A stretch of 64,000 bases of DNA from the NCBI RefSeq assembly GCF_002078505.1, contig NZ_LUAV01000038.1, positions 1 to 64,000 on the forward strand. Direction: 5' to 3'. Below, in pieces: positions 8,232-17,680 of this stretch; position 1 is the stretch's first letter; the number at the start of each line of letters is the position of its first letter. Source of the DNA: Ensifer aridi. GTDB taxonomy: Bacteria; Pseudomonadota; Alphaproteobacteria; Rhizobiales; Rhizobiaceae. A model generated the notes under the pieces. It had not been told where the DNA came from. It was given only the letters and a program-made list of their open reading frames with translations, and made no database searches. Position numbers and translations under genes: made by a program.

Positions 8232-9218
8232 TTAGACCCTCCTCTTGCGCGGCAGGGCTAGACTCAGAAGCCCGTTCGGCAGCACCAGCATTAGCAAGAT
8301 CAGCACGGTCGAGAAGATCAGGAGCTGGAACTCGCCTGTCTGGAACAGCAGATCCCAGCCGAAATAGAGGACGAAGGTGCCAATCATCGGGCCGAGCACG
8401 TAACCGAGACCGCCGAGGAAGCAGTTGAGCATGAAGTTGACGGAATCCGCGACGGTGAAGCTCGACGGATAGATAGACTGGGAAATCGACGCGAACATCG
8501 CTCCCCCGACACCGCCGAGGAAGGAAGAGAGCGCATAGGCGATGACGCGTAGATAGGCGATGTTGACGCCGATCGACGAGGCGAGTTCCTCGTTCTGCTG
8601 CAGCGACTGGCAGAGTTGCCCGATGCGGGAATGCGCGAGCCGGTACAAACCCAGGAAACACAGCGCCATCAGCAGGACGGCGACGATGTAGAAGGCGAGG
8701 CGAGGATTGGCGAGCGTCGCGAAGTCTGGAACGAGCGTGACGCCGAAAAGGCTGATTCCGGTCGGGAGCGGAATGCTGACGATGCCACTGGCGCCGTTCG
8801 TAATCGGCAGGGCAAGGGCGAGGAGGCGGGCGACTTCGGTCAAAACCAATGTGACCATGGCGAAGTAGACGCCGCGAAGGCGCAATATGGGCAGGCCAAT
8901 AAGCACGCTCGCGGCAGCGCAGAAAAGGCCGGCCAATGGCAGGGTCAGCCAGAAAGACATGCCGTAATTCGTCACCAGAATGGCTGAGACATACCCCCCC
9001 AGCAGCGCATAGGCGCCCTGGCCGATATTGATGCGGCCGATATAGAAGGTGATCCACACGCCTGCGCTGATGATGCTGAGCAGCGCTACCGACGTGAGGG
9101 TGTAATAGAGATCGCTTCGCCCAGTGGCGTTGATCAGCAGCGGCACGGCCACGAGCAGGGCGATGAGGAAGAGCGCTGCCGAGATGATCTTGAGGGTGGC
9201 GGTTGAAGTCTTGCGCAT
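8232..9218 (-). CDS. Branched-chain-type ABC transporter permease (LivM-like)
   Basis: A 328-aa integral inner-membrane protein with about nine to ten hydrophobic segments. It carries the LivM hallmarks YIGRINIGQGAYALLGGYVS, LPILRLRGVYFAMVTLVL and SQSIYPSSF, and ends in a basic RKRRV tail. With the LivH-like partner it forms the translocation channel. It starts 5 bp after the LivH-like gene and ends 2 bp before the livG-like GTG, so the genes are tightly coupled. Confidence 0.92.
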   Translation of the reverse strand: MRKTSTATLKIISAALFLIALLVAVPLLINATGRSDLYYTLTSVALLSIISAGVWITFYIGRINIGQGAYALLGGYVSAILVTNYGMSFWLTLPLAGLFCAAASVLIGLPILRLRGVYFAMVTLVLTEVARLLALALPITNGASGIVSIPLPTGISLFGVTLVPDFATLANPRLAFYIVAVLLMALCFLGLYRLAHSRIGQLCQSLQQNEELASSIGVNIAYLRVIAYALSSFLGGVGGAMFASISQSIYPSSFTVADSVNFMLNCFLGGLGYVLGPMIGTFVLYFGWDLLFQTGEFQLLIFSTVLILLMLVLPNGLLSLALPRKRRV

Positions 9219-9222
9219 GAGA

Positions 9223-10089
9223 TCAGCCCCACGGCTTTCCCATCAGCCCGTGGGGGCGGATGCTCAGGAAGATCATCAGCAGCGCGAAGATGACGAGGTA
9301 GGTGACGTCGCCATATTCGCGCAGCACGGTGAGACCAACTGATTCCATCATGCCGAGAATGAAGCCGCCGGCGATCGCGCCGCCGACGACGCCGGCGCCG
9401 CCGATCATCACCATCAGGAAGGCCTTGATTGATATCGGTCCGCCGATGCCGGAATTGACGCCGGTGATGCTGACGAGCAACCCGCCGACGACACCGGCAA
9501 GCATGGCCCCGAGCGCGAAGCCGATCAACGAATAGCGCTCGACCTTGACGCCCATCAACTGGGCGGCGACTCGATCCTGCGCCAGCGCCCGCATGGCGCG
9601 ACCGGGCTTGCTGTACTGCATAAAGAGCATGAAGGCGGCAATCATCAGGATCGCGACGACGCCGACGACAATGCGATCGTAGGGCAGGATCACCCGGTCG
9701 GAAATGAAGACGCCACTGATGATCTTCGGCACGCCGCGCTGCTTCTCACCAAAGAGCAGCAGTATGACGGCATCGAGGAAAAACGCCGTCGCGGCCGCAA
9801 GCAGCATCGTGCTTTCCTCGCGCTTGCTGCGGCGGATGACCGGCCGGAAGAGAAACTTTTCCAAAAGCGCGCCGATGACCGCGAGCGTCACCCCCGAACA
9901 GATCAGCGCGACGACGAAGGGGAGCTTGAGCTGGCCGTAAACCGAGTAGGTGACGAAGCCGCCCAATACATACATCTGCCCGTGCGCGAAATTGAGCACG
10001 TTCATAAGGGCGAAGATCAGCGTCAGCCCGAGCGCGATCAACGCGTACTGGGCGCCGAGATAAAGCCCGTTGGCAATCACCTGTTCCAT
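9223..10089 (-). CDS. Branched-chain-type ABC transporter permease (LivH-like)
   Basis: A 288-aa permease starting MEQVIANGLYLGAQYALIAL. It shows the LivH pattern NVLNFAHGQMYVLGGFVTY, the cytoplasmic coupling region RAMRALAQDRVAAQLMGVKV, and the C-terminal RPHGLMGKPWG. Start ATG 10089 is chosen because the upstream open frame (to 10242) lacks hydrophobic character and runs into the preceding gene's end. About 110 bp separate it from the solute-binding protein gene. Confidence 0.92.
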   Translation of the reverse strand: MEQVIANGLYLGAQYALIALGLTLIFALMNVLNFAHGQMYVLGGFVTYSVYGQLKLPFVVALICSGVTLAVIGALLEKFLFRPVIRRSKREESTMLLAAATAFFLDAVILLLFGEKQRGVPKIISGVFISDRVILPYDRIVVGVVAILMIAAFMLFMQYSKPGRAMRALAQDRVAAQLMGVKVERYSLIGFALGAMLAGVVGGLLVSITGVNSGIGGPISIKAFLMVMIGGAGVVGGAIAGGFILGMMESVGLTVLREYGDVTYLVIFALLMIFLSIRPHGLMGKPWG

Positions 10090-10201
10090 GGCGGCGGATC
10101 CAGCGGTGTGCGGGTTCGGCTTGCCGAACTTCGATTGAGGCTGTCGGAGCGCGGCTGGAAGACGTTCGGCCGCGCCCCTTGCGTTCGTCAGCAAGCGAAC
10201 A

Positions 10202-11401
10202 TCAGTCCACTTCGCCGACGAACAGCGTCTGGAATTCGCCATCCTTGAATTCGGTCACCACCATCGGGACGGAGAGTTGCCGTTTCTGGCCGAAGGAGGT
10301 CATGCCGACATATTTCAGCGTGCTGTCCTTGGCATAGGGATTGGGCGCCGAGAAGGTGTCCATGGTCTTCTTGAATTCCTCGACATTGTCGATCGCCTTC
10401 GGGTTCGCCTTCAGCGTTTCGATGATGTATTCGAGTGCATAGACCTTAGTGTTGGACTCGTCGTTATATTCGCCGAACTTCTTGGTGTAGCGTTCGATGA
10501 ACTCCTCCATCACCGGCGTGCGGATTTCCGGGGTCGAGGCACCGCCGACGGAAATGAAGCCGTTGGCAAGTTCGCCCGCGCCCTCCTGCAGGACGGTGGC
10601 GTCCTGGGCCGTCTCCGCCGAAATCAGGCCCTCATAGCCAAGTTCTCGGGCGGCGCGGATCAGCAGCGGCGCGTTGGCAGGCGCCACACCAGATAGGACG
10701 AGGAGATCCGGCTTCAACTGCACGATAGGTGTCAGGACCGGTGTAAAATCGCGGGTGTCGTTCTGGTAGGTATCCTTCTCTGCGACCACTTCGAGCCCGA
10801 GTTCCTTCGCGGCGGCTACGCCGCTGTCACGCTGGCTGAGCGGATCCGATTCATTGGCGGCGATAAATGCCACCTTCTTCACACCCTTGTTTTCCTTAAG
10901 ATATTTGTAGATGGCTGGGCCTGACTGATAGTTGGCAACCATGCCAAGTACGGCATTCGATGCCGGCGGCGCGTAGAGCGCCTTCGGGAAGGCATAAGGA
11001 AAATATATAATCCCCTTGGATTCGGCCACGGGGCGAACGGCGGCTGCGCCGTCATCCACATTGGGTCCAACAACGTAATGGATGCCTTCCTGCGCCATCT
11101 TCTCCATGCCGGCAATGGCGCGCTTCGGATCCTTCTGGTCGTCGAAGGTAACGATGGTGATGTTATAGGTGTCGTCGCCGATCTTCACGCCGCCAGTCTC
11201 GTTCAGCCAGTCGGCCCGCGTCTGCATCGAACGTACGTTGGACGTCCCCCAGGCTGCGGCGGGACCGCTGGTTACACCGACGAAACCTATCTTGAGTTCC
11301 TTGTTCTCGGCATGCGCGGAAAAGGCTCCTCCCGCCGCGACTGCCAGGAATGAAACGGCGCCGAGCGCCAGCGATTTCAATGTCAAGCGTCTGTTGATCA
11401 T
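10202..11401 (-). CDS. Periplasmic solute-binding protein of branched-chain/amide-type ABC importer
   Basis: A 399-aa secreted binding protein. The signal peptide has a basic start (MINRRLTLK), a hydrophobic core and an AHA-ENKE cleavage region. The mature part is a Peripla_BP_6 fold: LKIGFVGVTSGPAAAWG, then YVVGPNVDDGAAAVRPVAES, and VVTEFKDGEFQTLF near the end. ATG 11401 has GGGGAG just upstream and is preferred over ATG 11413. It is the first gene of the operon running down to the racemase. The binding domain resembles amide/urea and branched-chain amino-acid receptors, but the ligand cannot be read from sequence; the racemase neighbour suggests a hydantoin-like amide. Confidence 0.88.
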   Translation of the reverse strand: MINRRLTLKSLALGAVSFLAVAAGGAFSAHAENKELKIGFVGVTSGPAAAWGTSNVRSMQTRADWLNETGGVKIGDDTYNITIVTFDDQKDPKRAIAGMEKMAQEGIHYVVGPNVDDGAAAVRPVAESKGIIYFPYAFPKALYAPPASNAVLGMVANYQSGPAIYKYLKENKGVKKVAFIAANESDPLSQRDSGVAAAKELGLEVVAEKDTYQNDTRDFTPVLTPIVQLKPDLLVLSGVAPANAPLLIRAARELGYEGLISAETAQDATVLQEGAGELANGFISVGGASTPEIRTPVMEEFIERYTKKFGEYNDESNTKVYALEYIIETLKANPKAIDNVEEFKKTMDTFSAPNPYAKDSTLKYVGMTSFGQKRQLSVPMVVTEFKDGEFQTLFVGEVD

Positions 11402-11786
11402 CTCACTCCCCATCCCTTGGATCCGGCGCTTTCGCGATGCGGATAGATAAGGGAAGCCCTAAAAAACACTCTTGTCAACATTACAGCAGCTTTTTGTATA
11501 CAAAACTCGAAGCCCCACGTTTTCTCCGTATGACTGGCAGGACGCCTCTCGCTGCCCCCCGGACATAATCATCACTGGTTCCCCTTGATACATGCGGTCT
11601 TTGAGTACACGCGAGAACATCCGCATGAAGTGTCCAAGAGGTATCGATAGTGACGGATTTTGCACCTCAAACCGCTTACCAGGCGGGATGAGCGGAGTCC
11701 GCGGGAGGTCGCAGCCAGCGCAGGAGCGCTTGCACCTGCGCCCACACTAGGTAGAATATGGACAACTAGGAACCAAGGAACCTAAA
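11402..11786. promoter_or_regulatory. Divergent intergenic region with vapBC operator-like repeats
   Basis: This holds the promoter of the leftward ABC operon and of the rightward vapBC pair. Next to vapB, direct repeats ACTAGG (11746-11751 and 11765-11770) and GGAACC (11769-11774 and 11777-11782) lie just before the start, the usual place for VapB autorepression sites. No protein-coding gene is convincing in the rest. Confidence 0.45.
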
Positions 11787-12041
11787 ATGGCGCTCAGCAT
11801 CAAAGATCTAGAGACGGAACGCCTTGCCAAGGCACTGGCTGAGAAGACCGGCGAAACCATTACCATGGCCACCCGCCGTGCGCTGGAAGAGCGGCTGCGG
11901 CGCCTCGTAAACGCGGGGAATCGCGATGTTCTTCTCGAGGAGCTTGCCGCCAGCCGAAGACGCTGGGCGAAGCTGCGGGTGCTCGACAACCGCTCTGCCG
12001 ACGAGATTTTGGGGTATGACGAAAATGGACTCCCCAGCTGA
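11787..12041 (+). CDS. vapB: VapB-type antitoxin (PSK transcription-factor family)
   Basis: An 84-aa protein starting MALSIKDLETERLAKALAEK, the characteristic N-terminus of Rv0623/PSK_trans_fac VapB antitoxins. A short DNA-binding region with ETITMATRRALEERL is followed by a C-terminal tail (RVLDNRSADEILGYDENGLP) that would thread into the toxin active site. The antitoxin neutralises its VapC and represses the operon with it. Its TGA overlaps the vapC ATG by one base, coupling translation. Repeats that may be its operator lie directly upstream. Confidence 0.9.
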   Translation: MALSIKDLETERLAKALAEKTGETITMATRRALEERLRRLVNAGNRDVLLEELAASRRRWAKLRVLDNRSADEILGYDENGLPS

Positions 12042-12427
12042 TGGTCATCGACACGTCCGCTATCGTTGCAATCGCGTTCAACGAGCCGGAAGCAGAAACG
12101 TACGAGCAAAAAGTCGTGGACGCTGCAGGGCGTTTCATCTCGGCCGCGACAGTCCTCGAACTCGCCATCGTCATTGAGGCTCGCCTCGGTGAGGCAGGTG
12201 CCGCAGAGCTCGACCTGTGGCTTTATAAGGCGGGCGTCGAAATCGTCGCCGTCGACGCGGAACAGATCGCCGTAGCAAGGCGAGCCTGGCGCACCTACGG
12301 CAAGGGCCGACATCCGGCAGGTCTGAACTATGGGGACTGTTTCTCTTATGCGCTTGCCAAAACACGCAGTGAACCGCTGCTCTACAAAGGCGATGATTTC
12401 TCGCGCACAGACATCGAGACGGCATGA
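12041..12427 (+). CDS. vapC: VapC-type PIN-domain ribonuclease toxin
   Basis: A 128-aa PIN-domain protein. The conserved acidic residues are visible: Asp4 in MVIDTSAIVAI, Glu40 in AATVLELAIVIE, Asp99 in NYGDCFSYALAK, and Asp118 in LLYKGDDFSRTDI. These bind Mg2+ and cleave RNA, often tRNA. All motifs are intact and the gene is translationally coupled to vapB, so the pair looks functional. It sits between a transporter operon and the RiPP-like cluster and could stabilise this accessory segment. Confidence 0.92.
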   Translation: MVIDTSAIVAIAFNEPEAETYEQKVVDAAGRFISAATVLELAIVIEARLGEAGAAELDLWLYKAGVEIVAVDAEQIAVARRAWRTYGKGRHPAGLNYGDCFSYALAKTRSEPLLYKGDDFSRTDIETA

Positions 12428-12635
12428 CATTGCATCCGTTGCACCGGCAGCCGTCAGAAGGAGCGTGATGGTCTGACGGACGACCGACCGCCCGCCCGCC
12501 GCGATCGGAAGCTTTCGATCGATGAGGTCTTTGCGGCAGCCAAGCCAAGTCGTGACGCGGGCTTCATTGCCTTATCCAAGCTCCGGATCTCTCGGGGCCC
12601 CTGAACAGGTCCGAAGACGTGTTTCAATCTATGCC
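12428..12635. other. Short intergenic region, possible decayed reading frame
   Basis: A plus-strand frame from about 12460 to 12603 reads RDRKLSIDEVFAAAKPSRDA and ends at TGA, but has no start codon or ribosome binding site. It may be a gene remnant. Nothing else is supported. Confidence 0.3.
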
Positions 12636-15281
12636 CTAACTTGCAACGGCAGCGCGGCATGAAGAAAGTATCTCGTCCCAGTGGCGCCTAGCCCCGTCAT
12701 CGGTTTTTCGGGTGAATCGCTTGTTTCCCAACGCCCTGCGGACCGCCGACACGATTTTTTGAAAATCGGCGTCGTCTGTCGGCTCAAACCGGACTCCTAT
12801 GCGCGCGAGACGCCCGTCGACTGCCCCGATGATCTCTGCAGCACCCTGCCAATCCTTTTTGGCTGCGAGCACTCCGCTTATCGCTGCGATCGCAAGATTC
12901 ACTACCATTGGATAGTCATATCTCTCCCCGATGGCCAAAGCCTGGCCCGCGAGCGCTGCAGCATTCCTCCAGTCACCGCTGTGCAGTCTAAAATGGGCAA
13001 GGTTTTGCAACAGGTGGCCAGGCCAATATGTGTCACCCAATTTGTCGAGGAGTTTAAGGGCATCAAGATAGTAGGCTTCCGCAGCAGGCTCGTCCCCTTC
13101 AGCGCGGGTTCCTTCCCCAATTGCAATCAGTGCCAGCGCCGTTCCATAGTCATCGCCGATGAGCCTCGACAGTTCCAGTGATTGCGTGATCAACATGCCG
13201 CCTGCCTCGGGATCGCCTGAGGTGGCTTTAGCGACGCCGGCAATAATCCCGGCATTTGCAATTCCGGCCTTATTTCCGAGTTCGCAGAAGATGCGGTGAC
13301 TTTCAACGCCATAATCACGCGCCGTTTCAGGATCGCCAGACATGTACTGGATCAATGCGGCTGAGTTCAAAATCCGCGCCAGCGGCTCCGGCTCGCGCGT
13401 ATCCCGCGCATGCTCCAAAGCCTTATCTGACCATGTTCTCGCTTCCGAAAACTGGCCCCTCGATATCCAGAGCCACGTCAGCGCCTCGACGAGCTTGGCG
13501 GATTGAAGGGCGCTGGTTTGCCTCATCCGCCATTCGAGGGCTACCCGAATGTTTCCAGATTCCTGCATCATATGCTCGACAAAGTCGCGCTGATTGAACC
13601 TCGTCACGTTTGGCGCGGCTGACAGAACAAGGTCGGTAAAATAGTCCGCCTGGCGGATACGCATAGATTCGTACTCGCCCGTTTTTTGCAGTTTATCGAG
13701 CGCAAAATCGCGAACCGTATCCAGCATGTTGAGGCGCGGGTGACCCAGCGCCGTCGTTTTGAACAACAAGTTCTTGTCCAGAAGAGCTTCCACGTGGTCG
13801 AATACGTCGGCATCGTCCTTGAATAAGGATTCGATGGCACGAAGATCGAACCCGCCATTGAAGACAGCCGACGCATAAAATACCCGGCGCTGGCTTTCCG
13901 TCAGGAGATGGTCGCTCCATCCGATCATCAGACGAAGGGTCCGGTGACGGGGATCAATATCCCGCGCCCTGCTTCGAAGGTCTTGCATTCTCGTTTCAAG
14001 CCTGTCCTCCAGCTCCGCCACAGTCAGCAATCCTACATGCGAGGCTGCCAATTCAAGCGCTAGCGGTAGCCCGTCAAGTCTCCGGCATATTCTGGAGATC
14101 GAAGCGAGTGTGTCGTTTGTCAATCTGAAGTCTGGCCGTTCGCGGCGCACGAAATTCTCAAAGAGCTGCACCGATGGGTTCTCCCGAATCTCATCGAAGC
14201 TCGCGCTTTCGTCGGGAGGCGTGAGCGGAGGTACGACGAATTCGGTCTCCGAGCGTAATTTGAGGGGCTCACGACTGGTGATCACAACGGTGACGGCGGG
14301 ACATCTTGTGAGGATGGTATTGATGTCAGGCGCACCTTCGACCAGGTGTTCGAAAGTGTCGAGTATCAACAACACCTCAGCGCCGCCCAGCGAGTTGCAC
14401 ACCGTTTCTATAGCAGAGATGCCGGGTACCTCCTGCAGGCCAACGGCCTTGCAGATCTCCGAACCTATTAGATCCGGATTGTCAATTTCTCGCAGCTGTA
14501 CGAAAAACACTCCACGTGAAAAGAAGCTTAAGGCTGATCTGCCAGCGTGGATCGCCAAGCTTGTCTTGCCCACACCGCCGGCGCCGGTCAGCGTAACAAC
14601 TCGGCTCTGTTTATCTGCGAGGATTCGATTGAGCCGCGCCATTTCTGAGCGTCGCCCGTAGAGAATTGGCACATCGGACGGGAGGTTGGTGCGATTGGCG
14701 CCGATGGATGAGATGGGTGCAAAATCGCTTTGTAATCCCGGGATCACCAGATCGAACAGCGCTTCAGGATATCGAAGGTCTTTGAGGCGGTGGAATCCCA
14801 GATCGCGTATTTTTACATTTGCTGCGATAGGGCCTCCTGCTATCTCATCGCGAACAACGTTCGAAATGACGATCTGACCGCCGTGCGCCACCGATGCGAT
14901 ACGAGCCGCACGATGCACTTCTATCCCGGTTACGGCTGTTTCGTGTCTTCTCACCTTTCCGGAATGCAGGCCCATCCGGACCAGTGGCTTGCATCCTTGA
15001 GTCCATTCCTCATTGGTTAGAGCAAATTGTGCGTCGATCGCCGCCTGGACCCCTTGGGCGGAAGCAGGAAAGAGTGCGAATACAGAGTCTCCAACAACGT
15101 TTATTTCTTCGCCACCATAAGATTGGATGGCGTTGCGCAACAGCTCGTTGTGCCGAAGGAGCATCTGATCGTAGAGGTCCGGATAAGAATCCACCAGGTT
15201 TGTTGAGCCCTCAATGTCAGTGAAAAGCATGCAAACGCTGTCGCCTGTCGACTGGGGCCGGCTTTCTATTTGGGGTGCCAT
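12636..15281 (-). CDS. Class III nucleotidyl cyclase - NB-ARC ATPase - TPR regulatory protein
   Basis: An 881-aa multidomain protein. Residues about 10-180 form a class III adenylate/guanylate cyclase domain (MLFTDIEGSTNLVDSYPDL with the metal Asp; NVVGDSVFALF with the second). Around residue 230 a STAND/NB-ARC ATPase begins, with P-loop TLTGAGGVGKTSLAIHAG, Walker B VLLILDTFEHL and the sensor VVITSREPLKLRSE. The C-terminal about 350 residues are helical TPR-like repeats. Such proteins act as ligand-sensing signal proteins or regulators. Start ATG 15281 has GAGAGAGG upstream and overlaps the end of the tfuA-like gene by 16 bp, so it is probably the fourth gene of the YcaO/TfuA operon and may sense or regulate its product. 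Confidence 0.85.
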   Translation of the reverse strand: MAPQIESRPQSTGDSVCMLFTDIEGSTNLVDSYPDLYDQMLLRHNELLRNAIQSYGGEEINVVGDSVFALFPASAQGVQAAIDAQFALTNEEWTQGCKPLVRMGLHSGKVRRHETAVTGIEVHRAARIASVAHGGQIVISNVVRDEIAGGPIAANVKIRDLGFHRLKDLRYPEALFDLVIPGLQSDFAPISSIGANRTNLPSDVPILYGRRSEMARLNRILADKQSRVVTLTGAGGVGKTSLAIHAGRSALSFFSRGVFFVQLREIDNPDLIGSEICKAVGLQEVPGISAIETVCNSLGGAEVLLILDTFEHLVEGAPDINTILTRCPAVTVVITSREPLKLRSETEFVVPPLTPPDESASFDEIRENPSVQLFENFVRRERPDFRLTNDTLASISRICRRLDGLPLALELAASHVGLLTVAELEDRLETRMQDLRSRARDIDPRHRTLRLMIGWSDHLLTESQRRVFYASAVFNGGFDLRAIESLFKDDADVFDHVEALLDKNLLFKTTALGHPRLNMLDTVRDFALDKLQKTGEYESMRIRQADYFTDLVLSAAPNVTRFNQRDFVEHMMQESGNIRVALEWRMRQTSALQSAKLVEALTWLWISRGQFSEARTWSDKALEHARDTREPEPLARILNSAALIQYMSGDPETARDYGVESHRIFCELGNKAGIANAGIIAGVAKATSGDPEAGGMLITQSLELSRLIGDDYGTALALIAIGEGTRAEGDEPAAEAYYLDALKLLDKLGDTYWPGHLLQNLAHFRLHSGDWRNAAALAGQALAIGERYDYPMVVNLAIAAISGVLAAKKDWQGAAEIIGAVDGRLARIGVRFEPTDDADFQKIVSAVRRALGNKRFTRKTDDGARRHWDEILSSCRAAVAS

Positions 15282-16453
15282 AACAACACCTCTCTCGGCT
15301 TTGTTGACCGGCCCTTTACGAACAAGAATGTTCGTCGAAGACATTTGGTCAAAGCAAGTTCAGTGCGATGTATGCCCAGGCGTTTAGCGTAGGACGAGCT
15401 GCTTCCTTTGCATATGAGGAGTTCATTCCATGAGCCGACACCATGAGCTTTGGCCAACTGACGTTCAGCTTGCCGGAGGTCTTCGATTCCCGGTCGAAGG
15501 CCACATCGCCGAGCTTCGGAGACAGCCCTGCGAAAGATGTCGAACCTCATCAGGTCAGCCTCAAGTTCGCCCGAGCCGCTAAGGATATTCCAAACCGACG
15601 AGGTCGGCACCGTCAATTCTCCGTTGACCCAGTTAATTTCATCGTCGAGGCGTGAATGGGCCCTCCCGGAACAGCAAAGCCATTCGATAAACTCCGCTTC
15701 GATTTGTTGCCGATCTGCGCCAGTCAGCGCAACAGGGGACCGTTCCCTGCCACCGCTTGAGAGTCCAAATAGCTGAGGTGATCTGGACGGGCGGAACGAA
15801 CCTCTACCGGTCTCTAACAGTTTCAAGACCTTATTTGCGGCCTGAACGGCGTCCGCACGCTTTGTGTCTATCCCATTTAAGAAGTCGAGGATCTCGCCAG
15901 CGAGGTGCCGCCCAGCCTTCTGATAGGCACTGGCCCAGGTCCGGAGAGTAAAATGAAGCGATTGGGCCGCCGAGATGATTTCCTCGGCTTCGAACGCTCC
16001 CACGAGACCTTCCCTGGTAGCCCGTCGCAGGGCGATCCGCATGTTAATCAGCGGTTCCGTGAGCGGCGGAAAGGGCCTGTCCTCGCGGTACAGGACCGCC
16101 ACTTCGTCCTCGGCGGATATTGCCCGAGCCTTGAAAAGTCGGAATATGATTCCTGCGCCATGCACACCTGCGGGGAAGCAATCTGCCGCTCGCAGCGCGC
16201 CCATGCTGGAAGCGCCGACCACAACCGCCCCGTCCTGGACAACATCGACGACTTCCCGTGGCGAAATGGAAAGGACGTTGCCAAATGCGCCGTCGAGGAT
16301 CAGAAAGAACTCATGCCTCAGGATGCGAGAAGCATAGAGATCTCCCCGCCTCGCTGGAGGTCTTATGATCGCATCTGGCAAAATGGACAGGATGTCCGAA
16401 GCGGGGGCGCTTGGGCCCAAAAACACGACCGGCGGCATCCGCATCGTGCCCAT
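15266..16453 (-). CDS. TfuA-like protein
   Basis: The 395-aa product carries the TfuA core: EFFLILDGAFGNVLSISPRE followed by DGAVVVGASSMGALRAADC and a GAGIIFRLFKARAISAEDEV segment. TfuA was named from Rhizobium leguminosarum trifolitoxin production. TfuA proteins partner YcaO enzymes in thioamide formation, with TfuA proposed to deliver sulfur. The C-terminal half is a less conserved helical region (DLRQAERQLAKAHGVGSWNE). The start is 2 bp after the YcaO stop, and the end overlaps the cyclase gene. The YcaO-TfuA pairing next to a small peptide gene suggests backbone modification of that peptide. Confidence 0.88.
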   Translation of the reverse strand: MGTMRMPPVVFLGPSAPASDILSILPDAIIRPPARRGDLYASRILRHEFFLILDGAFGNVLSISPREVVDVVQDGAVVVGASSMGALRAADCFPAGVHGAGIIFRLFKARAISAEDEVAVLYREDRPFPPLTEPLINMRIALRRATREGLVGAFEAEEIISAAQSLHFTLRTWASAYQKAGRHLAGEILDFLNGIDTKRADAVQAANKVLKLLETGRGSFRPSRSPQLFGLSSGGRERSPVALTGADRQQIEAEFIEWLCCSGRAHSRLDDEINWVNGELTVPTSSVWNILSGSGELEADLMRFDIFRRAVSEARRCGLRPGIEDLRQAERQLAKAHGVGSWNELLICKGSSSSYAKRLGIHRTELALTKCLRRTFLFVKGRSTKPREVLLWHPK

Positions 16454-16455
16454 TA

Positions 16456-17676
16456 TTACAACAGGTGCCTTGCACTTCGCCAGCCAACACGGCGGCGGTC
16501 TATCGTAAAGAGCGAAAGGCCGGGGACGCGTACTCTCACAACAGGCAGGCCCAGGGTCTTTCGACTCATGTCGATTACTATGGCCTGCGTAAGTCCGACG
16601 GACTTTAGCCTCCCCAGGATAAATTCGATCTCAGTCTCGAGGTCTGGCAAGTTTGTGTCGGGAATAGCGGCGAAGTCATGCTCAGCTACGATATTTCCAG
16701 ACTTCCGTCCGGTATCTCGCCGCGAGGACGGCACCTGGTTGTAAGAGTCACGGGCACCGTGGATCACCCCGAGCCGCGATTGAAAGGACTCCAGAATAGC
16801 ATGTGTAACGGCGGCCCCGGCCAGAAGGTCAGCGCCCCACCCTACAACGACAAGCGGCATCGGCCCGGCGGCGCCACAAAAGGACGGGTCAATCAGCGTG
16901 CTCGAGATGACCGGTATCTCAAGATCGGTCGTCAGATCTTCCAGGATCAGTTTCAGGTTCGCTTCCTTGGCGCGCTCTGCAAGCGCCTTGGGTATGGGAG
17001 GAAGTGAACCCAGATCGATCCTGCGTCTCACAGGTCCGGCGTCTGCATCATGTCCATATTGTTCAAAGAAGTGATGCTGACTGACGGCATCCCGTTCGAT
17101 AACCTCCAGAATGGCGCTGCGCACCGCGCGGCCGCGAGTGAACCCGGCAGCCAAGCCGTTGGTATCGACCTGATCCAGTACACCTTCCTTTGCAGGAGAC
17201 CTCGCAAGATCGGCTAGAACCCAGATCGGAAGGGCGCTGATCAACTCCCACCCCTGGACCCACTCAAACACCGAATCGGGACGATAACCGGTCAGCGGGG
17301 GAAGATCGAAGGATAGAGGATCGGCAACGTGGGCACCCGAGGACATTAGCTCAAGATAAGTGGTATGCTGACACCCGCCCTCGAATTCCTCTGCGCAGAC
17401 CCTCTCGACCGCCTCCATCACGGCACTGACGCGAGCTGCTTCCTTGTCCACCCCTTTTCCCAGATGCGTGGTCAGATCTCTTGCCAGGGGAGTGACCGTT
17501 GCAAACACAGGCGTGCCCAGGACGTCGAGTGATGTGATGTCGGCTATGCGTGTTATCGGGACTTGATCGATTGTCGATTTGAGGAGCAGCTTGTGTTTGG
17601 CCTTTTCCAAGGCGCTATAAGCCTCACGGCGGCGGTCGTACAGCGGCCACCGTTCCAGCAAGCCGGGCGACACCAC
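16456..17676 (-). CDS. YcaO-domain ATP-dependent peptide-modifying enzyme
   Basis: A 406-aa YcaO protein. Its ATP/Mg-binding motifs can be read: E88 and E91 in VMEAVERVCAEEF, E191 and E194 in GRAVRSAILEVIERDA, and E296, Q299 and R301 in HAILESFQSRLGVIHGARD. YcaO enzymes phosphorylate peptide backbone amides, giving azolines, amidines or, with TfuA and a sulfur source, thioamides. No E1-like or ocin-ThiF partner is fused or adjacent, which fits thioamide or standalone chemistry better than classical azoline formation. The GTG start at 17676 is 4 bp after the stop of the small peptide gene, indicating translational coupling to the likely substrate. Confidence 0.9.
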   Translation of the reverse strand: MVSPGLLERWPLYDRRREAYSALEKAKHKLLLKSTIDQVPITRIADITSLDVLGTPVFATVTPLARDLTTHLGKGVDKEAARVSAVMEAVERVCAEEFEGGCQHTTYLELMSSGAHVADPLSFDLPPLTGYRPDSVFEWVQGWELISALPIWVLADLARSPAKEGVLDQVDTNGLAAGFTRGRAVRSAILEVIERDAVSQHHFFEQYGHDADAGPVRRRIDLGSLPPIPKALAERAKEANLKLILEDLTTDLEIPVISSTLIDPSFCGAAGPMPLVVVGWGADLLAGAAVTHAILESFQSRLGVIHGARDSYNQVPSSRRDTGRKSGNIVAEHDFAAIPDTNLPDLETEIEFILGRLKSVGLTQAIVIDMSRKTLGLPVVRVRVPGLSLFTIDRRRVGWRSARHLL

Positions 17677-17680
17677 GACT

